64,000 nt of DNA, taken from an uncultured Anaeroplasma sp. Its GTDB lineage: Bacteria; Bacillota_I; Bacilli_A; Acholeplasmatales; Anaeroplasmataceae. The position numbers and the translations under genes are program-made. The stretch is taken from assembly GCA_947592005.1 (NCBI GenBank), contig CANQDJ010000004.1:1-64000 (forward strand). Direction: 5' to 3'. Positions 36,669 through 48,087 of the stretch are shown in pieces. The notes under the pieces are model-generated. The model worked only from the letters and a program-made list of their open reading frames with translations, searched no databases and was not told where the DNA came from. Positions within the stretch are counted from its first letter, which is position 1, and each line of letters begins with the position of its first letter.

Positions 36669-38513
36669 TTATTCGATTGAATTTAAAATTTCATGAATTT
36701 TCTTTTCAAATTGCGTTTTACCGAATCCGTAGGCATTTGATACATCTTGGATACTTCCATGCGGTAAAATGGTATCACAACTAAAATTATGGGCATATAC
36801 TTTGGAAGTAAAAGAATGACTTTCTTTATATTCTAAGATTTTATCAAATAAAGTACCACTTCCCACTACTTGTTCGATAACCAAAATCGGTAATCCGTTT
36901 TCAAAAACCTTTTCCAACATTTTTTTATCCATCGGTTTGATCCCTTTGGCATTATATAAATTCAAATCATTCTCTACGCAAATATCCAATAATGTCATCA
37001 CATCTGTTCCGTAACTTATAACATTTAACCGATTCCCTTTATGAAGTTGTTCCCAATCCAATCCACATACATATGTATAATCCAATTCTTTATCCAATCT
37101 ATACTTCCCTCTCGGATAACGAATTACAATAGGAGAATTACCATATTCAAACGCATAATTGAATAAACCAATGGTTTCTTGGGCATCTTTCGGCATACAA
37201 ATTTGAATATTCGGCATACCCATTAACATAGAAACATCGTAAATTCCTTGATGGGTAGAACCATCTTCTCCTACGATTCCGGCTCGGTCAAGACCAATAA
37301 TAACCTTTAAATTTTGACGGGCAATATCATTTAATATTTCGTCATACGCTCTTTGAGAGAAAGTGGAATACATCAATAAAACAACTTGTTTATGAGAAAT
37401 TGCCATACCGGCAGATAATACGGCACTATGTTCTTCGGCAATACCGACATCATAAAAATCCTTTGGATATAATTTGGCAAACTCGTCCAATCTCGCACCG
37501 ACTTTCATAGCAGGTGTAACAACAAAGAATTCTTTGGTTTTTCTTTTCTCCGTTAAATATTGGGCAACCAATTTGGAAATTAAAATCTCATTATCTGAAT
37601 AGGTATGGAAAGGTTTACCGGTCTGAATATCAAAAGGAGGCACTCCGTGAAAAGAACCGATATCGTCTTTTTCAGAAGGAAGGTAGCCTTTTCCTTTTTT
37701 CGTCATTAAATGTAAAATAACCGGTTTCTTTGTATCTTTGATTTTTTTCAACATTTTTATACAATACGATATATCATTACCATCATACGGACCATAATAA
37801 TCAAATCCCATATCTTCAAAAATATTATCTTGTTGAATAAATCCTTTGATTCCTCTTTTTACTTGGTGAAACCATCGAGTTAAAAATGCAGGTAAAATCT
37901 TATTGGTTACTGTTTTTAAAGAGCGATTCAACCAAGAATTTCTCAATTTAACAAAAGCCTTAGACAACGCACCGACAGACTTCGATATTCCCATTTTATT
38001 ATCATTTAAAATAATGATTGGGGCAAGATCTTGAAACTGACCTAAAAAATTCAATCCTTCCAATGCCAAACCATTGGTGATAGAACTGTCGCCGATTATA
38101 CTTATAATTCGACCATCCGTTTCTCCCGCTAAAATCATTCCCGCCATCGCCGAAATAGAGGTAGACGAATGACCGGATTCCCAAACATCATATTCCGATT
38201 CGCTTCTTCGAATATATCCGGAAAGTCCGCCATATTGTCGTAAAGTCTGAAATTCTTTGGCACGACCAGTCAGTATTTTATGAACATAGGCTTGATGCCC
38301 AACATCAAAAATAAATTTATCCTTTTTATAATCAAAAACATAATAAAGAGCGATAGTAAGTTCGACCACACCTAAATTACTACTTAAATGTCCTCCGGTC
38401 TTGGAAATAGATTCAATTAAAAACTTACGAATTTCATTGGCAAGTTCTCTTAATTCTTTGATTGATAAATTTTTAATAAAGGAAGGATCCTTTATTTCCA
38501 AAAGATTAATCAT
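36669..38513 (-). CDS. dxs: 1-deoxy-D-xylulose-5-phosphate synthase
   Basis: GGHLSSNLGVVELTIALYYVFD, GDSSITNGLALEGLN, GLDRAGIVGEDGSTHQG. Confidence 0.96.
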   Translation of the reverse strand: MINLLEIKDPSFIKNLSIKELRELANEIRKFLIESISKTGGHLSSNLGVVELTIALYYVFDYKKDKFIFDVGHQAYVHKILTGRAKEFQTLRQYGGLSGYIRRSESEYDVWESGHSSTSISAMAGMILAGETDGRIISIIGDSSITNGLALEGLNFLGQFQDLAPIIILNDNKMGISKSVGALSKAFVKLRNSWLNRSLKTVTNKILPAFLTRWFHQVKRGIKGFIQQDNIFEDMGFDYYGPYDGNDISYCIKMLKKIKDTKKPVILHLMTKKGKGYLPSEKDDIGSFHGVPPFDIQTGKPFHTYSDNEILISKLVAQYLTEKRKTKEFFVVTPAMKVGARLDEFAKLYPKDFYDVGIAEEHSAVLSAGMAISHKQVVLLMYSTFSQRAYDEILNDIARQNLKVIIGLDRAGIVGEDGSTHQGIYDVSMLMGMPNIQICMPKDAQETIGLFNYAFEYGNSPIVIRYPRGKYRLDKELDYTYVCGLDWEQLHKGNRLNVISYGTDVMTLLDICVENDLNLYNAKGIKPMDKKMLEKVFENGLPILVIEQVVGSGTLFDKILEYKESHSFTSKVYAHNFSCDTILPHGSIQDVSNAYGFGKTQFEKKIHEILNSIE

Positions 38514-38572
38514 TTCTATCACCTTACTATGTTCTATATTACATTATACAATAAATTTTCGGTTTATACCAT

Positions 38573-38600
38573 AAAAAAAAGTCCCGAAGGACTTTTTTTT
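38573..38600 (-). terminator. Terminator of the pyr operon
   Basis: AAAAAAAAGTCC-CGAA-GGACTTTTTTTT. Confidence 0.8.
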
Positions 38601-39243
38601 ATTCTTCCATCCAAGATGGATCATTGGGATTCTTTTGGAATTTTAAAACCTTTTTCATATCCTTTTCCGAAATATACTTCTTTTCTTTAGCAACCATCGC
38701 CAAAGTTTCAAAATCGGATAAAGAATGATTTACTACATTGGCCGCAGAAAGGCGGTCCATTCCCTTTTGTAAATTATATGTAAATATAGAGGCAATTCCC
38801 AAAACATTCGCTCCAGCTTCCCGCAATACATCTACAACCTCTATTGCCGAACCGGCAGTAGAAATTAAATCTTCGATGACAACTACATTTTTTCCAACCG
38901 GAACAACCCCTTCGATTTGATTTCCTCTTCCGTGATCTTTCGCTCCACCTCTTACATATCCCATTGGTAAATTCAAAATTTCAGATACATACGCCGCATG
39001 AGCGATTCCCGCAGTCGATGTTCCCATCACAACCTCACAAGTCGGATAGTAGGTGCGAATCGTTTCCGCCAAACCGTTTTCCACCACTCTTCTCGTATCC
39101 GGATAAGATAACGTCAACCGATTATCACAATAGATAGGGGATTGAATACCGGAAGCCCAAGTAAACGGATCATTTGGTTTTAAAAATACCGCTTGAATCT
39201 TTAATAAATTTTCGGCAACTATTTCTTTTAAATTCTCTTTCAT
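38599..39243 (-). CDS. pyrE: Orotate phosphoribosyltransferase
   Basis: FTWASGIQSPIYCDNR; VVVIEDLISTAGSAIEVV. Confidence 0.96.
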   Translation of the reverse strand: MKENLKEIVAENLLKIQAVFLKPNDPFTWASGIQSPIYCDNRLTLSYPDTRRVVENGLAETIRTYYPTCEVVMGTSTAGIAHAAYVSEILNLPMGYVRGGAKDHGRGNQIEGVVPVGKNVVVIEDLISTAGSAIEVVDVLREAGANVLGIASIFTYNLQKGMDRLSAANVVNHSLSDFETLAMVAKEKKYISEKDMKKVLKFQKNPNDPSWMEE

Positions 39244-39244
39244 A

Positions 39245-39931
39245 TCAACAAAACTCCTTTAAACAACGTTTATAAGCGGCAACAGGATCGTCCTGTGCCG
39301 TAATAGATCGACCAACCACAATATAATCCGCACCCAATTCTTTGGCATAAGCCGGTGTGGCAACCCGTTTTTGATCATTTACGGAATCGTCAGCAAACCG
39401 AATACCGGGTGTTACAGATATAAGTCCCATTTTTTTAATAATCGGGGCCTCCAAAGCGGAACATACCACTCCGTCCAATCCTGCTTCTTTGGCATTATTA
39501 GCATATGTCTTTACCACTTCTTGTAGAGGCATAGAAATCTTTAATTCCTTCTCCAACGCTTCTTGAGATATAGAAGTAAGCATCGTTACCGCAATCAATT
39601 TGGTATTTTTACCCTCTTCAACACTATCCAATCCTCTTCTGGCAGCCTTCATCATTTCAATTCCTCCGCCAGCATGAACATTTGTAATATCTACACCCAA
39701 TTTCGCTATATTACGCATCGCCTTTTCTACCGTATTCGGTATATCGTGTAATTTTAAATCCAAAAAAATTCTACAACCCATTCTTTTTAATTCTTCAACC
39801 AGTTGAGGACCTTCTTTATAAAAAATCTCCATACCGATTTTTAAAAACGGATTTAATCCTTCGAATTTTTTTAAAAATACAAATAATTCTTCCCGATTCT
39901 TAAAATCACAAGCAATAATCACATCTCTCAT
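39245..39931 (-). CDS. pyrF: Orotidine 5'-phosphate decarboxylase
   Basis: IFLDLKLHDIPNTVEKA; TPGIRF; VVGRSIT. Confidence 0.96.
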   Translation of the reverse strand: MRDVIIACDFKNREELFVFLKKFEGLNPFLKIGMEIFYKEGPQLVEELKRMGCRIFLDLKLHDIPNTVEKAMRNIAKLGVDITNVHAGGGIEMMKAARRGLDSVEEGKNTKLIAVTMLTSISQEALEKELKISMPLQEVVKTYANNAKEAGLDGVVCSALEAPIIKKMGLISVTPGIRFADDSVNDQKRVATPAYAKELGADYIVVGRSITAQDDPVAAYKRCLKEFC

Positions 39932-39934
39932 TTT

Positions 39935-40843
39935 TTATTCCGCCTTTCCTATAATATCCGCTAAATTTTCTATATGAAGTTCTTTCATTACCTTAGGTAA
40001 ATCTTCAATAATTTTTTTACAAATATAAGGATCTACCAAATTTTGTGAACCGACCATCACCAAAGAAGCCCCGGCATACATCATTTCTATAACATCATAC
40101 GCACTTGTTACGCCTCCCATTCCTATAACCGGAATAGAAACATTTCTTGAAACATCATAAACCATTCTTAACGCAACAGGGAAAACCCCTCTACCGCTGT
40201 ATCCGCCTTTTTTAATTGAAATAATCGGTTTAGCGGTTTTTAAATCAATTCGCATACCTACTAAAGTATTGATCAAACTAATTGCGTCAGCCCCGGCCGC
40301 TTCTACCGCCTTCGCCATTGCCACAATATCCGTAACATTCGGAGATAATTTGACAATCAAAGGTTTTTGACAAACCTTTTTCACTTCTGTAACCAAGTCT
40401 TTGGCTACTTCGGGATCTACTCCGAAAGCCATTCCTCCACCTTGAACATTCGGACAAGATATATTTAATTCTACCGCAAATACTTTCTCACAAGTATTAA
40501 ATCTTTTTACCGTTTCCACATACTCTTTTACGCTATGTCCACCGACATTGGCAATGATTTGATTTTCATAAACCTTACTCAATTTCGGAAGTTCTTCTTC
40601 GATAACCTTATCCACTCCCGGATTTTGTAATCCTATGGCATTGATTAATCCTGCCGGACATTCCGCTATTCTTGGTAAAGGATTCCCATATCTCGGTTCC
40701 AAAGTCGTTCCTTTAATTGATATGCTCCCCAATATATTAATATCATAATAATCGGCAAATTCATATCCGAATCCAAATGTTCCGGAAGCCGGAATTATAG
40801 GATTTTTAAATTTTTTATTCAAAAAACGAATTCCCAATTTCAT
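39935..40843 (-). CDS. pyrD: Dihydroorotate dehydrogenase (type 1B catalytic subunit)
   Basis: IPASGTFGFGYEF; ELNISCPNVQGGGMAFG; GMGGVTSAYDVIEMMYAGAS. Confidence 0.95.
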   Translation of the reverse strand: MKLGIRFLNKKFKNPIIPASGTFGFGYEFADYYDINILGSISIKGTTLEPRYGNPLPRIAECPAGLINAIGLQNPGVDKVIEEELPKLSKVYENQIIANVGGHSVKEYVETVKRFNTCEKVFAVELNISCPNVQGGGMAFGVDPEVAKDLVTEVKKVCQKPLIVKLSPNVTDIVAMAKAVEAAGADAISLINTLVGMRIDLKTAKPIISIKKGGYSGRGVFPVALRMVYDVSRNVSIPVIGMGGVTSAYDVIEMMYAGASLVMVGSQNLVDPYICKKIIEDLPKVMKELHIENLADIIGKAE

Positions 40844-41571
40844 TAAAAAATCACCTCATTTGCCGGAAAAACAGGACCTTCTTTACAAACCCTTTTATAC
40901 CCTTTCGTCGTTTGTATAGAACACCCCATACACGCACCGAATCCACAACCCATTCTCGCTTCCAAAGATACACAACCATTAGAATTGGTTTTCGCTAAGG
41001 CTTCTAACATTTTCATAGGTCCGCAAGCATAATAATAATCAAATTCGGGATTTATTTTTTGCAGTAATTGAACAATATTGCCCTTAAAGCCAATACTCCC
41101 ATCTTCCGTACAAAGCATAATATGACACAATTCACTTAAAGTATCAATCAACACCAAATCTTCTTTAGTTCTCGCTCCGTACAATAATGTCGGTTGAATT
41201 CCCAACTCATTATACGCCTTTGCCAAAGAAATCATAGGAGCGATTCCTATTCCACCAGCAATCAAAAGCGGTTTTCCCCGTTTGATTTGAAATCCATTTC
41301 CCAAGCCAATCAACGCTTTTACTTTAGTACCGATAGAAAGTGTCGTCATATATTTTGTTCCTTGTCCAACCACTTTATATAATATATCGACATAGTCATA
41401 AGAAAAATCACATACGGAAAACGGTCTTCGCAAATAAAAATTCGGCAAATCTATATTAATAAATTCTCCGGAATTATGTATTTCCGTACAATCTCCTCTC
41501 AACCGCATAAGAAAAACATCTTTTCCGACTTTTACATTCGCAACAATCTTCAATTCAACTTCTTTCATCAT
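40843..41571 (-). CDS. pyrK: Dihydroorotate dehydrogenase electron transfer subunit
   Basis: YLRRPFSVCDF; GGIGIAPMISLAK; LEARMGCGFGACMGCSIQ. Confidence 0.94.
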   Translation of the reverse strand: MMKEVELKIVANVKVGKDVFLMRLRGDCTEIHNSGEFINIDLPNFYLRRPFSVCDFSYDYVDILYKVVGQGTKYMTTLSIGTKVKALIGLGNGFQIKRGKPLLIAGGIGIAPMISLAKAYNELGIQPTLLYGARTKEDLVLIDTLSELCHIMLCTEDGSIGFKGNIVQLLQKINPEFDYYYACGPMKMLEALAKTNSNGCVSLEARMGCGFGACMGCSIQTTKGYKRVCKEGPVFPANEVIF

Positions 41572-44500
41572 TTACTCCTTATCGATCACTGAAATACCCA
41601 TCGTAATTTCTTCTAAAACATCTAACAATACTCGCACTGTATCCAAACAAGTAAACACCGCTACATTATTATCAATAGCCGCTCTACGAATAATTCTTCC
41701 GTCATTATTCGAATTGATTGCTTCACTCGTCGTATTTAACACATACGTTACATATCCCTTTTTAATAGAATCGAGAATTTCTTCACTGCCTTGTGATAAT
41801 TTCTTTTTAATTCTCGTCTTAATTCCATGTTTTTTCAAAAACTTTGCTGTACCGGAAGTCGCTTCAATATTAAAACCCAAATTATAAAATCTTTGAATCA
41901 AAGGAAGTGCCGCTTCCTTATCCGCATCGCTTATCGTAGCCAATATCGTTCCATAATTGGCCACTCTTGTTCCCGAAGCCTTTAAAGATTTATATAATGC
42001 CCGATTTAAAGAATAATCATATCCTATGGCTTCACCCGTAGATTTCATTTCCGGCGATAAAACCACATCTAATCCTGCAATCTTGGTAAAAGAAAATGTC
42101 GGAGATTTTACATACCACCTTTTCCTTTTTTCGGCTATGCCGACATACCCCAAATCTTTTAATTTAGCACCCAGCATTACTTTTGTCGCAATATTCGCAA
42201 TCGCAATCCCTGTAGATTTTGCCAAAAAAGGAACGGTTCTACTCGAACGTGGATTTACTTCTATAATGGACACCATATCGTTTTTATCCACAATAAATTG
42301 AATATTATATAAACCAATCATTTGAAGTTTAATACCAATTTTTCTCGTATAATCTATAATTGTTTCTTTAACTTTATCTTTCAACGAATACGGAGGATAA
42401 ACACTCATACTATCTCCGCTATGAACTCCCGTTCGTTCAATATGCTCCATAATACCCGGAATAAAAACATCTGTCCCATCACAAATAGCGTCTACTTCAC
42501 ATTCTTGACCAGAAACATATTTATCAATCAAAATAGGGTGTTCGGAATCAAAAGCGACGGCTTCTTCTACTTTTTGTTTCAAAAGAATTTCATCATATAC
42601 AATATGCATCATTCTTCCGCCTAAAACAAACGAAGGTCGAATAAGAACGGGATATCCGATTTCTTTTGCTACATCTAATGCTTGTTGTACTGTATATACC
42701 CCATATCCTTTTGGCATAGGAATACCGATTTCTTTCATGGCATGTTCAAATAAATCCCGATCTTCGGCTAAAGCGATACTTTCGGCAGACGAACCGAAAA
42801 TAGGAACACCGGCATCTGCCAACTTATCTGCCAAATTGATTGCCGTTTGACCGCCTAAAGCGACAATTACACCTTCCGGTTTTTCAAAATCGATGATATT
42901 CATAACATCTTCAAAAGTCAATGGTTCAAAATATAATTTATCGGAAATCGTATAATCGGTAGAAACCGTTTCAGGGTTATTATTAATAATAATCGCTTCA
43001 TACCCCGCTTCTTGAATTCCCCATATCGCATGAACGGTTGTATAATCAAATTCCACTCCTTGTCCAATCCGAATCGGACCGGATCCCAAAACGACAATCT
43101 TCTTTTTATCGGAACGAATCGATTCGTTTTCATGTTCATATACCGAATAAAAATACGGAATATAAGAAGAAAATTCGGAGGCACAAGTATCAATCATTTT
43201 ATATACCGGATAGATATGATTTTCTTTTCGGAATTGATAAATTTCCTTATATGTCTTATGCCAAATTTTAGCCAAATAACTATCGGCAAATCCATATTTT
43301 TTCGCTAATTTTAAAATTTCCAAATCCATAGGTTTGGCAATAATTTCTTTTTCCAATTCAATAATATGATTATACTTTTCCAAGAAAAACCGATCGATTT
43401 GCGTGATAGAATACAATTCATCTACCGTTACACCTTTCCGTAACGCTTCTCCGATTGCGTAAATTCTTTCATCGGTATGCATAGAAATAAATTTCATTAA
43501 TTCCTCTACCGATAAAGACTTCAAAGAATCCAACTCAATATGATCTACCTTATTTTCCAAAGATCGAATCGCTTTCAACAAAGATTCTTCTATCGTTCTG
43601 CCGATACTCATAACTTCTCCCGTCGCTTTCATTTGCGTAGTTAAACTTCGATTGGCAGTAGCGAACTTATCAAAAGGAAATCTTGGAATTTTTGTTACTA
43701 CATAATCCAAAGTTGGTTCAAAAGAGGCCAATGTATTGGCAATATGAATCTCGTCCAATCGTAATCCACAAGCGATTTTAGCCGATACTCGGGCAATAGG
43801 ATATCCCGAAGCCTTACTGGCTAAAGCGGAAGAGCGAGATACACGAGGATTTACTTCAATCACATAATATTGAAAAGAGTACGGATCCAAAGAGAATTGG
43901 ACATTACAACCACCTTCTATTTTTAAAGCCCGTATGATCTTCAATGCAGAATTTCTAAGCATTTGGTATTCTTTATTCGTCAAGGTTTGACTTGGTGCCA
44001 CAACAATCGAATCTCCTGTATGAATCCCGACCGGATCGACATTTTCCATATTACAAACGACAATAGCGGTATCATTATGATCTCTTAAAACTTCATATTC
44101 TATTTCTTTAAATCCCTTAATCGATTTTTCTACCAAAACTTGCGAAACAGGAGAAAGTTTTAATGCATTTTTCGCCAAAGGAATCAATTCTTCTTCATTA
44201 TCAGCAAATCCGCCTCCCGTACCTCCCAGAGTAAAGGCAGGTCGTAAAATGATTGGATACCCTATTCGATTCGCAGCGGAAACCACTTCATTCAAATTGG
44301 TCGCCGTTATAGATTCCAATATCGGTTCTCCTATTTTTATACATAATTCTTTAAACAATTCCCGATCTTCCGCTTGCTCAATAGCATAAGAAGAAGTTCC
44401 CAATAATTCTACTTGACATTCGTCCAATATCCCTTTCTTGGATAACTGCATTCCCAAATTCAAGCCCGTTTGTCCACCGATAGAACAAATCAATCCGTCC

Positions 44501-44748
44501 GGACGTTCAAATCGTATAATTTTGGCGATATGTTCCAAATCCAAAGGTTCCATATATACTTTATCGGCAATTTTCGTATCGGTCATAATTGTCGCCGGAT
44601 TGGAATTCACCAAAATGACCTCATACCCTTCTTCTTTTAACGCCAAACACGCTTGAGTACCGGCATAATCAAATTCCGCTCCCTGTCCGATAACAATAGG
44701 TCCAGAACCAATCACCATTATTTTTTTAATATCTGTTCTTTTTGGCAT
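41572..44748 (-). CDS. carB: Carbamoyl-phosphate synthase large subunit
   Basis: [34 protein letters not shown]; duplicated ATP-grasp halves. Confidence 0.97.
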   Translation of the reverse strand: MPKRTDIKKIMVIGSGPIVIGQGAEFDYAGTQACLALKEEGYEVILVNSNPATIMTDTKIADKVYMEPLDLEHIAKIIRFERPDGLICSIGGQTGLNLGMQLSKKGILDECQVELLGTSSYAIEQAEDRELFKELCIKIGEPILESITATNLNEVVSAANRIGYPIILRPAFTLGGTGGGFADNEEELIPLAKNALKLSPVSQVLVEKSIKGFKEIEYEVLRDHNDTAIVVCNMENVDPVGIHTGDSIVVAPSQTLTNKEYQMLRNSALKIIRALKIEGGCNVQFSLDPYSFQYYVIEVNPRVSRSSALASKASGYPIARVSAKIACGLRLDEIHIANTLASFEPTLDYVVTKIPRFPFDKFATANRSLTTQMKATGEVMSIGRTIEESLLKAIRSLENKVDHIELDSLKSLSVEELMKFISMHTDERIYAIGEALRKGVTVDELYSITQIDRFFLEKYNHIIELEKEIIAKPMDLEILKLAKKYGFADSYLAKIWHKTYKEIYQFRKENHIYPVYKMIDTCASEFSSYIPYFYSVYEHENESIRSDKKKIVVLGSGPIRIGQGVEFDYTTVHAIWGIQEAGYEAIIINNNPETVSTDYTISDKLYFEPLTFEDVMNIIDFEKPEGVIVALGGQTAINLADKLADAGVPIFGSSAESIALAEDRDLFEHAMKEIGIPMPKGYGVYTVQQALDVAKEIGYPVLIRPSFVLGGRMMHIVYDEILLKQKVEEAVAFDSEHPILIDKYVSGQECEVDAICDGTDVFIPGIMEHIERTGVHSGDSMSVYPPYSLKDKVKETIIDYTRKIGIKLQMIGLYNIQFIVDKNDMVSIIEVNPRSSRTVPFLAKSTGIAIANIATKVMLGAKLKDLGYVGIAEKRKRWYVKSPTFSFTKIAGLDVVLSPEMKSTGEAIGYDYSLNRALYKSLKASGTRVANYGTILATISDADKEAALPLIQRFYNLGFNIEATSGTAKFLKKHGIKTRIKKKLSQGSEEILDSIKKGYVTYVLNTTSEAINSNNDGRIIRRAAIDNNVAVFTCLDTVRVLLDVLEEITMGISVIDKE

Positions 44749-45832
44749 CGCCGTTTCCTCCGAATTTCTTCATCAATTCCAAAAACCGATTGAAAATATA
44801 TTCACTATCTTCTGGTCCCGCTGCGGATTCCGGATGATATTGAACCGCTATAACGGAATTCTTCTTATCTTCCATACCTTCTGCCTCATTGTCCAACAAA
44901 TTGATATGTGTCAATCGTAAATCGGTATTTTTCAACGAATCGATTTCGATTGCGAAAGAATGGTTTTGACTTGTAATTTCCACCTTATCCGTATCTATAT
45001 TTTTAACAGGGTGATTCCCACCACGATGACCAAATTTCATTTTATACGTTTTCGCTCCATATGCCAACCCTATCATTTGATGTCCCAAACAGATTCCCAA
45101 AATCGGAACAATTCCTTTCATTTGGCGTATCAAATCAATTACTTCAACCACATCTTCCGGATTTCCCGGTCCATTCGATAAAAATAATCCGTCCGGTTTA
45201 TAGCGTAAAATAACTTCTTTCGGAGTATTATACGGAACAATTACCACATTGCAGCCAATTTGATTCAATTTCCGAATGATATTCAATTTAACACCACAAT
45301 CGACAGCCACAACCGTAAATAACGGATTGGGAGTACGAGAATACCATATTTTTTTAGAAGAAACCATAGCGACTTGATTTTTTGGATATTCATAATCCGC
45401 TAATTCTTTCATACATTCTTCCAACGGTTTCTCCACATCGCAAATCATTGCCTTCATCGAACCATGATCTCGAATAATACGAACAATTTCTCTCGTATCC
45501 ACCTCAGAAATACCTACAACATTATTTTCTTCCATTACTTCCCCCAGCGTTCGAGTAAAACGGAAATTCGAAGGAATATCATTATATTCTCGAACGATAA
45601 ATCCGGACATATAAATATTCTTCGATTCATAATCTTCATCAGTCAATCCGTAATTCCCGATAAGCGGATAAGTCATACATACCATTTGAGAACAATAAGA
45701 TGGATCGGATAAAATCTCTTGATATCCCACCACCGAAGTATTAAACACCAATTCGGCAATCTTTTCCTTCTTACTTCCGAAGCCCTCTCCGATAAAAATA
45801 TGTCCGTCTTCCAATACAAGTTTTCTCTGCAT
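44726..45832 (-). CDS. carA: Carbamoyl-phosphate synthase small subunit
   Basis: [49 protein letters not shown]. Confidence 0.96.
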   Translation of the reverse strand: MQRKLVLEDGHIFIGEGFGSKKEKIAELVFNTSVVGYQEILSDPSYCSQMVCMTYPLIGNYGLTDEDYESKNIYMSGFIVREYNDIPSNFRFTRTLGEVMEENNVVGISEVDTREIVRIIRDHGSMKAMICDVEKPLEECMKELADYEYPKNQVAMVSSKKIWYSRTPNPLFTVVAVDCGVKLNIIRKLNQIGCNVVIVPYNTPKEVILRYKPDGLFLSNGPGNPEDVVEVIDLIRQMKGIVPILGICLGHQMIGLAYGAKTYKMKFGHRGGNHPVKNIDTDKVEITSQNHSFAIEIDSLKNTDLRLTHINLLDNEAEGMEDKKNSVIAVQYHPESAAGPEDSEYIFNRFLELMKKFGGNGDAKKNRY

Positions 45833-45841
45833 ACCTTTCAC

Positions 45842-47044
45842 CTATTTCCTATAAATGATTTTACCATCTACCAATGTACAACAATTAAATCCATAATACG
45901 TATTTCCGATAAAAGGGCTGTTTTTCCCCTTGGATACAATTTCAGATTCCTCATATGTATGAGGCGTTTCTATATCCAAAACCGCTATATCCGCAGGATA
46001 CCCCACTTCCAATCGCCGTTTGGGAAGATGGAAAATTCGAATCGGTTCATAAACCATCAAATCCAAAAACCGCTCCAACGATATTTTTCCGGTCTTTACA
46101 AACTGCGTATATATAATCGGCAACATCGTTTCCAATCCAATAATTCCGTTTAAACATTTAGAATACTCTACTGCCTTTTCTTCTTTGGAGTGTGGAGCAT
46201 GATCAGAAGCGACCATTGACACTGTCCCGTCAATTAAAGCCTCAACCGTAGCCAACCGATCTATTTCACTTCGTAACGGCGGATTCATTTTCCAATTTCC
46301 ATCTTGAATCATCGTTTCATTCAACACCAAATGATGTGGGGAAACCTCACAAGTGATATTCTTATATCCTTCTTTTCTTGCCTGTCTGACATATTCCAAC
46401 GATTCCTTCGTCGACAAATGACAAAAATGATATCTACAACCGATTTTTTTAGCAAGTTCTATCTCTCTTTTAACCGCTACATATTCTCCTTGCGGAGCGA
46501 ATTTATATATAGAATCTTCCGCATGAGAAGCTATAATCAAATCATATTTTTTCGCCAAAATCATTGCCTTTTCCAATAATTCTATATTATTCACACCTTT
46601 ACCATCATCGGAAATAGCCAAAACTTCCTTATAAAATGCTTCTATATCGGATAAACTTTCATCTTCTTCATTCTTACTGACAGAACCATATGGATACACA
46701 TGAACCACTGCCGTATCGTTAATAATTCTTTGTTGAATCTTCACATTTTCAAGACAATCGGGACAAGGTTTTAAATTCGGCATCGTCATTACCGTCGTAA
46801 TACCGCCTTTCGCCGCCGACAATGTTCCCGTATGAATTGTTTCTTTGTATTCATATCCCGGTTCTCTAAAATGGACATGGACATCGATTCCTCCCGGCAT
46901 TACAAGACAATGCTTGGCATCGATTGTTTCACAATCTATATCTATATTATCTTCTATCTTTTCGATAATACCATGATCGACTAAAATATCTTTTCTTATT
47001 AACTTGTTGTTTTCAATGATTTTTCCGTTTTTTATTACTATCAT
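45842..47044 (-). CDS. pyrC: Dihydroorotase
   Basis: MPGGIDVHVHFREPGYEYKETIHTG; VASDHAPHSKEEK; ATGA overlap with pyrB. Confidence 0.95.
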   Translation of the reverse strand: MIVIKNGKIIENNKLIRKDILVDHGIIEKIEDNIDIDCETIDAKHCLVMPGGIDVHVHFREPGYEYKETIHTGTLSAAKGGITTVMTMPNLKPCPDCLENVKIQQRIINDTAVVHVYPYGSVSKNEEDESLSDIEAFYKEVLAISDDGKGVNNIELLEKAMILAKKYDLIIASHAEDSIYKFAPQGEYVAVKREIELAKKIGCRYHFCHLSTKESLEYVRQARKEGYKNITCEVSPHHLVLNETMIQDGNWKMNPPLRSEIDRLATVEALIDGTVSMVASDHAPHSKEEKAVEYSKCLNGIIGLETMLPIIYTQFVKTGKISLERFLDLMVYEPIRIFHLPKRRLEVGYPADIAVLDIETPHTYEESEIVSKGKNSPFIGNTYYGFNCCTLVDGKIIYRK

Positions 47045-47913
47045 AAATTCCCGTCCAACACATCTGAAATAACTGCCATACGAACATAAACCCCATTTGT
47101 CATTTGTTTGTAAATACGACTTTTTTCGCATTCAGCGACCTCATCGGCAATCTCTACCCCTCGATTGATTGGGGCAGGATGCATAATAATCGCTTTTTCT
47201 TTCATCATTTTCATTCGTTCATACGTCATTCCGTATTTCTTATGATATTCTTCCACACTGATTTTCATTTTTTCCTGATGCCGTTCAAACTGAACTCTCA
47301 ATAACATAATAATATCCATCGTTCGACAAGCCTCATCTAATGGTATCCATTCCGCACAATGATCATTAAACTCTTCCGGTCCGGAAATATATACTTCCAT
47401 TCCCAATCTCTGCATAATCTCTATATTTCCGTGAGCGACTCTGGAATGAGAAATATCTCCGACTATGCAACATTTCAATCCCTCAAAATGACCATATTCT
47501 TCATATATAGTCATCAAATCCAATAAAGACTGTGTCGGGTGATCCGCTTTTCCGTCCCCACCGTTGAAAATCGGAATTTGAATATTCTTTAAATCTTCAT
47601 AATACTTCTCTTTCGTATGACGAATTACCACTCCGTCCACTCCTAATGCTTCAAACGTACGAACCGTATCATACAACGATTCTCCTTTCGCAATCGAGGA
47701 CGAAGAGGAATTAAAATCGATTACTTTTATTCCCAAATTCATAAGAGCACATTGAAAAGAATAATGCGTTCTCGTTGAATTTTCAAAGAAAAGGGTTGCG
47801 ATTTTCTTATCCGGATAAGAAATACGAAACCCTTTTTTTAACTTTAAAGCATATTGAATTAACTCTTTGATTTTATCGGTTGATAAATCTTTTAACGTCA
47901 ACAAACCTCTCAT
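47041..47913 (-). CDS. pyrB: Aspartate carbamoyltransferase catalytic subunit
   Basis: TLFFENSTRTHYSFQ; GDGKADHPTQSLLDLMTI; MHPAPINRGVEI. Confidence 0.96.
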   Translation of the reverse strand: MRGLLTLKDLSTDKIKELIQYALKLKKGFRISYPDKKIATLFFENSTRTHYSFQCALMNLGIKVIDFNSSSSSIAKGESLYDTVRTFEALGVDGVVIRHTKEKYYEDLKNIQIPIFNGGDGKADHPTQSLLDLMTIYEEYGHFEGLKCCIVGDISHSRVAHGNIEIMQRLGMEVYISGPEEFNDHCAEWIPLDEACRTMDIIMLLRVQFERHQEKMKISVEEYHKKYGMTYERMKMMKEKAIIMHPAPINRGVEIADEVAECEKSRIYKQMTNGVYVRMAVISDVLDGNL

Positions 47914-47932
47914 ACTATCACCTCAATAAAAA

Positions 47933-47966
47933 ATAGTTTTCCAATCCAAAAAGGTCAGAAAACTAT
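47933..47966 (-). terminator. pyr operon attenuator terminator
   Basis: Minus ATAGTTTTC...GAAAACTAT-TTTTTTA immediately upstream of the pyrB SD. Confidence 0.75.
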
Positions 47967-48000
47967 CATTCATTCATTATAATCCACCATTTGTTTTCTT

Positions 48001-48022
48001 GTTAGCCTCTCCGGACTATCTT
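48001..48022 (-). promoter_or_regulatory. PyrR RNA-binding loop (pyrimidine attenuator)
   Basis: Minus AAGATAGTCCGGAGAGGCTAAC matches PyrR-binding consensus ARUCCNGNGAGGYU. Confidence 0.88.
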
Positions 48023-48040
48023 AAAGTACTACTGTCAACA

Positions 48041-48069
48041 ATCATATCATAAAATCATAAGATAATCAA
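48041..48069 (-). promoter_or_regulatory. pyr operon promoter
   Basis: Minus TTGATT (48064-48069), 17-nt spacer, TATGAT (48041-48046). Confidence 0.65.
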
Positions 48070-48087
48070 TATAAAATAAAAATCTTT

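Noticed and set aside
45719-46153. 144-aa plus-strand ORF
   Set aside because: Antisense to carA/pyrC; composition typical of a shadow ORF.
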